NCBI GenBank assembly: GCA_015478945.1
Contig: JABUQX010130880.1
Location: forward strand, 1-17,500
Length of the DNA: 17,500 nucleotides
Direction: 5' to 3'
DNA from: Trachelipus rathkii
Taxonomy: Eukaryota; Arthropoda; Malacostraca; Isopoda; Trachelipodidae
Under the pieces are notes generated by a model. The model worked only from the letters and a program-made list of their open reading frames with translations. It ran no database searches and had not been told where the DNA came from. Positions 17,393 through 17,500 of this stretch are shown here, piece after piece (the first letter of the stretch is position 1; each line of letters opens with the position of its first letter). Position numbers and translations under genes: made by a program.

Positions 17393-17500
17393 ATAGGCCC
17401 CATGCGGGTTCTTCTTTAAATATTATTATTATTTATTATTTATTATGGGTTGACTGGGACATTCTAGAGGGGCAAATGAGCTTCTTAATTTATTAATTTT
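17393..17500. other. Right edge, AT-rich with short (TTA)n
   Basis: A short TTATTA tract (17418-17444) and unique sequence, with no supported gene. The first bases may belong to the RT relic just before it. Confidence 0.4.

Overview
This is a eukaryotic, repeat-dominated, AT-rich window from an animal genome. It is most likely an arthropod, and decapod crustacean is my best guess. The evidence is two spliced exons of a metazoan ribosomal protein, several decayed non-LTR (LINE) copies of a type I associate with crustacean genomes, a degraded Ty3/gypsy element, and long (TA)n and (TAA)n tracts. There are no bacterial operons, no CRISPR array and no recognisable tRNA or rRNA genes. The species call is inference.

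Layout. Positions 1-234 hold an open frame running in from the left edge that looks like the 3' coding exon of an unrecognised gene. Positions 235-4100 are AT-rich non-coding sequence, including a roughly 350-bp (TA)-rich block and a short adaptor-like GC island next to oligo(dT). Positions about 4100-6350 (minus) hold LINE copy A. Positions 6743-6878 and 8813-8938 (plus) are the last two coding exons of ribosomal protein L23A (uL23). They have clean splice sites, a stop codon and an overlapping AATAAA. The 1.9-kb intron between them contains LINE copy C in sense orientation (about 7140-8215). Positions about 9360-12025 (minus) hold LINE copy B, the best preserved of the three. Positions about 12034-16390 (minus) hold a decayed Ty3/gypsy retrotransposon in the order gag, protease, reverse transcriptase, RNase H, integrase. 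The last 1.1 kb has a (TAA)31 microsatellite, a candidate hAT-type transposon end and a small reverse-transcriptase relic of a different LINE.

Only the RPL23A exons and possibly the left-edge exon look like functional host genes. The three LINE copies share the same C-terminal motifs and the same 3' tail, so they are one family. Two of them lie in the same orientation on either side of the RPL23A 3' exons. The gypsy element has many frameshifts, a changed catalytic box (YIDE for YIDD), a shortened integrase core and no paired LTRs, so it is very unlikely to be active. I found no convincing novel biological system. The most useful second looks are the left-edge exon, the missing 5' exons of RPL23A, the gag/protease stop, the hAT-like terminus and the adaptor-like island.
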